From the NCBI GenBank assembly GCA_010094045.1, contig ML986982.1, positions 1 through 14,210 of the forward strand: 14,210 nt of DNA, given 5' to 3'. The stretch is from Lojkania enalia (taxonomy: Eukaryota > Ascomycota > Dothideomycetes > Pleosporales). The position numbers and the translations under genes are program-made. The notes under the pieces are model-generated. The model was not told the DNA's origin. It ran no database searches and saw only the letters and a list, made by a program, of their open reading frames with translations. Below, piece after piece: positions 11,284 to 14,210 of this stretch (positions within the stretch are counted from its first letter, which is position 1; each line of letters starts with the position of its first letter).

Positions 11284-11309
11284 ACTTTTATAGTAGCTAC
11301 TATAAAAGT
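11284..11309. repeat. Perfect 26-bp palindrome
   Basis: The two 13-base halves starting ACTTTTATAGTAG are exact reverse complements with no spacer, centred on AGCT between 11296 and 11297. It lies 45 bases after another strong dyad. It could be a remnant of a terminal or internal inverted repeat of a DNA element, or chance in a low-complexity, AT-rich region. Confidence 0.65.
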
Positions 11310-11998
11310 TAAGTAGATAGTCTTTATAATTAAATTTTATATTTATTTAAGTTGTATAGTAATCTAAATTACTAGCTATATTTTTAGTTTTAATACTAAC
11401 TATAGTAGGCTAATAATAAAGTAAAATATAGAATATATAATTTATAGAGTATATAATATTAGTAATAAGAGCTAGAATTCTCTTATAAAGAAGACTAGAG
11501 GTAGAAGGTTTAGAAGATAAAGGCCTACTAGCTTTAAGGTATATTATATAGACTATCTTTAATAATATAGTAAAACTAGAAGAGTATACAAATATATATT
11601 ATAAATCGATCCTAGCTATAATACTTTAATAAACTTAGCTACTTTATATATTATTATAATACCCTATTTATTTTATATATAGTCTCTAATTTTATAAATA
11701 ACTACTCTTAGCTTTATAAGTCTATTATATCTATTTAGAATAGTCAATTTCTTACTAATTTAGGTAGTAATTTAAGTTTAAGTACTATTAAAAGAGTAGT
11801 AATTTTAAGACTTAAATCCTATAGTAACTAAAATAACTTCTATCCTTCTATTTCTTTTTTAGCTCTATTATTACTAAGTTCTTAATAGAATATACTACTA
11901 CTAATATTTTAAAATATAGTAGTATACTTAATAGAGCTTGCGGATTACTTTAAAGTTAATAAAATATCTAACTCGGTTTATACTAGTATAGAAGTAAG

Positions 11999-12407
11999 TA
12001 TAATAATGCGAAGAAATCGTTCTACGAAAAGCTTTATATACAACCTTATCCTAAAGCTTTTTACTTATCTTATCCTACCCCCAGCTCCGCCGCTTTTCCC
12101 TTCTATATATAGTTGTATACTCCCTTATAAGTAGCTTAGTAGTTCTTCTATATCCTTTTATATAAGGCCTATAGGTGTTAATAGAATTTCTAGGTCCTTA
12201 AACCCCTATATACTTCTATATACCTCTAAGTAGATTTATACCACATTTAGACCTATTATCTTACCTATACTATTATATTATATAGAAGAACTTAATACTA
12301 CTAGTAATAACCTCTTTAATAATATTATATCAATTATTTATTTAACTATATCTAAATCTAAAATATACCTAATTTAGTTTAAATTATAATATTTATATAC
12401 TATTATA
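11999..12407 (+). repeat. Probable 5' LTR of Element 1 copy B
   Basis: Equivalent of the copy A LTR by coordinate pairing. It begins TATAAT where copy A has TGTAAC, and ends ATTATA where copy A has GTTACA; both ends differ from copy A only by transitions of the RIP type. The outer edge is supported by the abrupt end of similarity at 11999; the inner edge depends on the copy A prediction. Confidence 0.68.
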
Positions 12408-12886
12408 TTAAATTATTTAATTATCTAGATAGAATTTTAAAAACCTTCTATTAATTAAAGTTTTTAGGTTTAGAACTTCCTATCTCCTATAATTAGGATT
12501 ATCTTTAGAAAAGCCGCGTAGAGTATACCTAGGTAGAAATTTAGAAACTACTAATAACTTATTAGAATCGGAGGTAACCGCTGATATCTAACTATAATTT
12601 ACCTTCTAATTCCTATACTAGAACTAATATACGCGTAAGTTATAGTAAGAGTAAACTTCTATCTATATATATAGAACAACCGTTACCTCCTATAAGAGGT
12701 CCTATAATAGGCGGACCCCTCTCTATAGGGCTTATAATAAAGAATCTATCTAATTTAGAGGGAAATTAGAGTAAACTAACCCTTAAGAAATAAATCGCAA
12801 TTTTATAAGAGGAGATTATATGCTTAATATAATAGAGAACTACTAGTTTTAATTAACCTCTATAAACTACTAAATTAGAACTAATA
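12408..12886 (+). other. Leader between LTR and gag, Element 1 copy B
   Basis: Counterpart of 4278-4756. No separate gene seen. The matching block around 12541-12740 is well conserved with copy A apart from transitions, and includes the GC-richer stretch GGCGGACCCCTCTCTATAGG near 12711. Confidence 0.55.
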
Positions 12887-13957
12887 ATACGCTAAGAAAC
12901 TTTTACAACTCCTCTAGTAAGAAACTTCTTAGCTACCCCTAAACCTTTTTAAGCCTACCTTACTAAACGCACGCCTAAGATTAAAAGCTTTATAGAGAGT
13001 AGTAAACCTATATTTAAATAATAGTAAGTTTTAATTCTAGACTAATTTAAAATTAATATAGATTACTATCTAATAGAGTATATATATATAGTATTAGTAT
13101 AAAGATATACCTCTAATACTACGAAAGAGTATCTAGAGTTAAAATATCTAGCTAAATTAGACTAGTATTAGTTTAAGAATACTAAAGAAATAATTTTACT
13201 TCTATAATTATATTTTATTATAGATAATAAAGAGATAGAGGCGCGATAGGCGTTTTAGGTTCTAAGGATAAATAAGGGAGAAGTATTTCCAACTTTTAAA
13301 GCTTACTTTATTAGTATAACTATTAGAGGATCCGTATTTTAATCTAAGTAGTTCTTCTACCTATAGGATAAGATCCTCTCCAGCCTAAGAATACTAAACC
13401 TTAGCTTTAAGCTTACATAAAAAAGCTCTTTTAATACTATAGTCGCCTACTTAATAGCCTATAATATAGAAAGGAGAAGCGTTCTTAACCTTCTAGAACG
13501 AACTATTAGCCTATAGGTTACAGCTAAAATAAATTTAGATTGGTACTAGAAGGTTTCTAAGAGTTTATCTAAGATAACCTATAATCTAATACTACTCTAA
13601 TCTACTCTAGTATTAATATCTTATTCTACTATAATTACTCTCTAATAACTTAGTAAGACTTCTACACCTAAAAGGTATATAACTCTAAATAATTACTATA
13701 ACTATAGTAAACTAGAATATTTTATAAACGAATATATAGTCTTTAAAATATAAGAGATAGAGGTTAAATAAGAGAAGATTAAAGAAGAAGAGTTTCTAGA
13801 CGTAAATAAGTACTATCTAGATAGTTTTTAGGTGGGAAAGAGAGACGTTTAAGAAAACTCTCCGTCCTAGACTTAAGTAAGTATAATTTATTAAATATTA
13901 ATTTATCGTATTTATTTAGAAGAAAGTACTTCTAAATTCCTACTATCTTATATTTAA
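12887..13957 (+). pseudogene. gag: Gag of Element 1 copy B, RIP-inactivated
   Basis: Same length and frame as the copy A gag (357 codons by pairing). The initiator position is ATA (12887-12889), where copy A keeps ATG, so translation could not start at this site. Internal TAA/TAG codons are frequent. The nucleocapsid knuckle is at 13694-13735: the four ligand codons at 13694, 13703, 13718 and 13733 are TAC, TAT, TAT and TAT, all Tyr, spaced C-X2-C-X4-H-X4-C. The acidic tail after the knuckle is preserved in outline. The closing TAA at 13955-13957 is shared with copy A, so it is either the original stop or was mutated in both copies. Confidence 0.82.
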
Positions 13958-14210
13958 AAGGTATTAGTATATAACTAAACGCTCTTATTAATATAGGTAC
14001 TTAAAGCTTCCTATTCCTTAATTTTATAGTAGCTAGATTACTCTCCTAAGCCCTATATATATTAATATAGTACTTACCCTTTAAAATTACTATTAAAGGT
14101 TTTTAGGACCGAATCTAAACCCTAGTTAATTAGTATATCTACTTATACCTACGAATTAATAAGAGAACTATCTAAAACTATCTATTTATTATTATAGATC
14201 TAGGTACTTA
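13864..14210 (+). pseudogene. pol: Start of pol (aspartic protease region) of Element 1 copy B, truncated by window end
   Basis: This is the counterpart of about 2954-3300 in copy A, in the -1 frame relative to gag. The protease active-site region at about 13981-14004 reads ALINIGT then a stop; the catalytic Asp position is Asn, as in copy A. The two copies differ in the next codons in ways that transitions explain (GAC GCT in A, GGT ACT in B). The window ends within the DLGT motif that closes the protease domain, so RT and later domains, if present, lie to the right. The frame's start is approximate. Confidence 0.75.

Larger units (their letters stand above)
8475..11998. other. Unassigned, extremely AT-rich RIP-like block between the elements
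   Basis: About 3.5 kb with no intact gene. CpA/TpG depletion and TAA/TAG excess match the neighbouring elements, so it is probably also former repeat DNA. Plus-strand translation gives long stretches with fairly sparse TAA/TAG stops (about 8480-9900 and 9900-10700 in two frames), but I could not match them to RT, integrase, transposase or any cellular protein. The minus strand gave nothing clearer. A purine tract at 10651-10665 could be a retrotransposon polypurine tract. Part or all may be a third element or the target DNA into which Element 2 and Element 1 copy B inserted. Confidence 0.5.
11999..14210 (+). mobile_element. Ty3/gypsy retrotransposon, Element 1 copy B, 5' part (inverted relative to copy A)
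   Basis: The plus strand matches the reverse complement of 2954-5165. Paired positions sum to 17164 at both ends checked (5144 with 12020; 2954 with 14210), so there is no net indel over about 2.2 kb. Differences seen by eye are nearly all C/T or G/A, for example the LTR start TGTAACAATGC in copy A and TATAATAATGC in copy B. Order is LTR, leader, gag, start of protease; the right window edge cuts the element at the end of the protease region. It is more AT-rich than copy A, so more heavily mutated. Its left flank (GTAAG just before 11999) is unrelated to the flank of copy A. Confidence 0.92.

Noticed and set aside
5166..11998. Mitochondrial or plasmid-like DNA, suggested by the very high AT content
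   Set aside because: CpA/TpG depletion, TAA/TAG-filled gypsy frames and insertion of the same family on both sides fit nuclear RIP-mutated repeats. No mitochondrial gene or tRNA was seen.
12540..12760. Conserved GC-richer segment shared by copies A and B as a possible ncRNA or host gene exon
   Set aside because: It lies between the LTR and gag in both copies, so it is best explained as the element's leader. There is no sign of independent function.
1..14210. CRISPR array or tandem satellite
   Set aside because: No regularly spaced repeat was found; recurring words such as TATAGTA and CTACTA are compositional effects of RIP.

Overview
The window looks like a transposon-filled, AT-rich block from a filamentous ascomycete genome. 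CpA and TpG dinucleotides are almost absent, TpA (especially TAA/TAG) is in large excess, and every recognisable coding frame is full of TAA/TAG stops but has no frameshift where I could check. That is the signature of repeat-induced point mutation (RIP), a process of Pezizomycotina fungi. I found no intact protein-coding gene, tRNA, rRNA or CRISPR array.

Layout. (1) 1-5165: copy A of a Ty3/gypsy LTR retrotransposon (called Element 1 here) on the minus strand. It has a 5' LTR (about 4757-5165), a leader, gag (3207-4277), then protease, reverse transcriptase (RT), RNase H and integrase, running off the left edge. (2) 5166-8474: a second, different Ty3/gypsy element (Element 2), also on the minus strand. 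It has a probable 5' LTR near 8250-8474, gag (about 7000-8225) and pol (from about 6900), and is cut inside its RNase H domain exactly where Element 1 copy A begins. (3) 8475-11998: about 3.5 kb of very AT-rich, RIP-like sequence that I could not assign. It holds a possible polypurine tract near 10651 and two strong dyads. (4) 11999-14210: copy B of Element 1 on the plus strand (LTR, leader, gag, start of protease), running off the right edge.

Copies A and B are inverted, 5' ends facing each other. At both tested ends of the match, paired positions sum to 17164, so the roughly 2.2 kb arms align with no net insertion or deletion. In the parts compared by eye they differ almost only by C/T and G/A transitions, copy B being the more AT-rich. 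RIP has removed key residues: all four zinc-knuckle ligands of gag are Tyr in all three gag copies, and Element 1 copy A has lost catalytic acidic residues of RNase H and integrase, the second Asp of the RT motif, and three of four integrase zinc ligands.

The likely history is that Element 2 inserted into older repeat DNA, Element 1 copy A inserted into Element 2, copy B inserted nearby in the opposite orientation, and RIP mutated everything. I see no candidate for a new functional system; the interest lies in the nested structure and the very clear RIP record.
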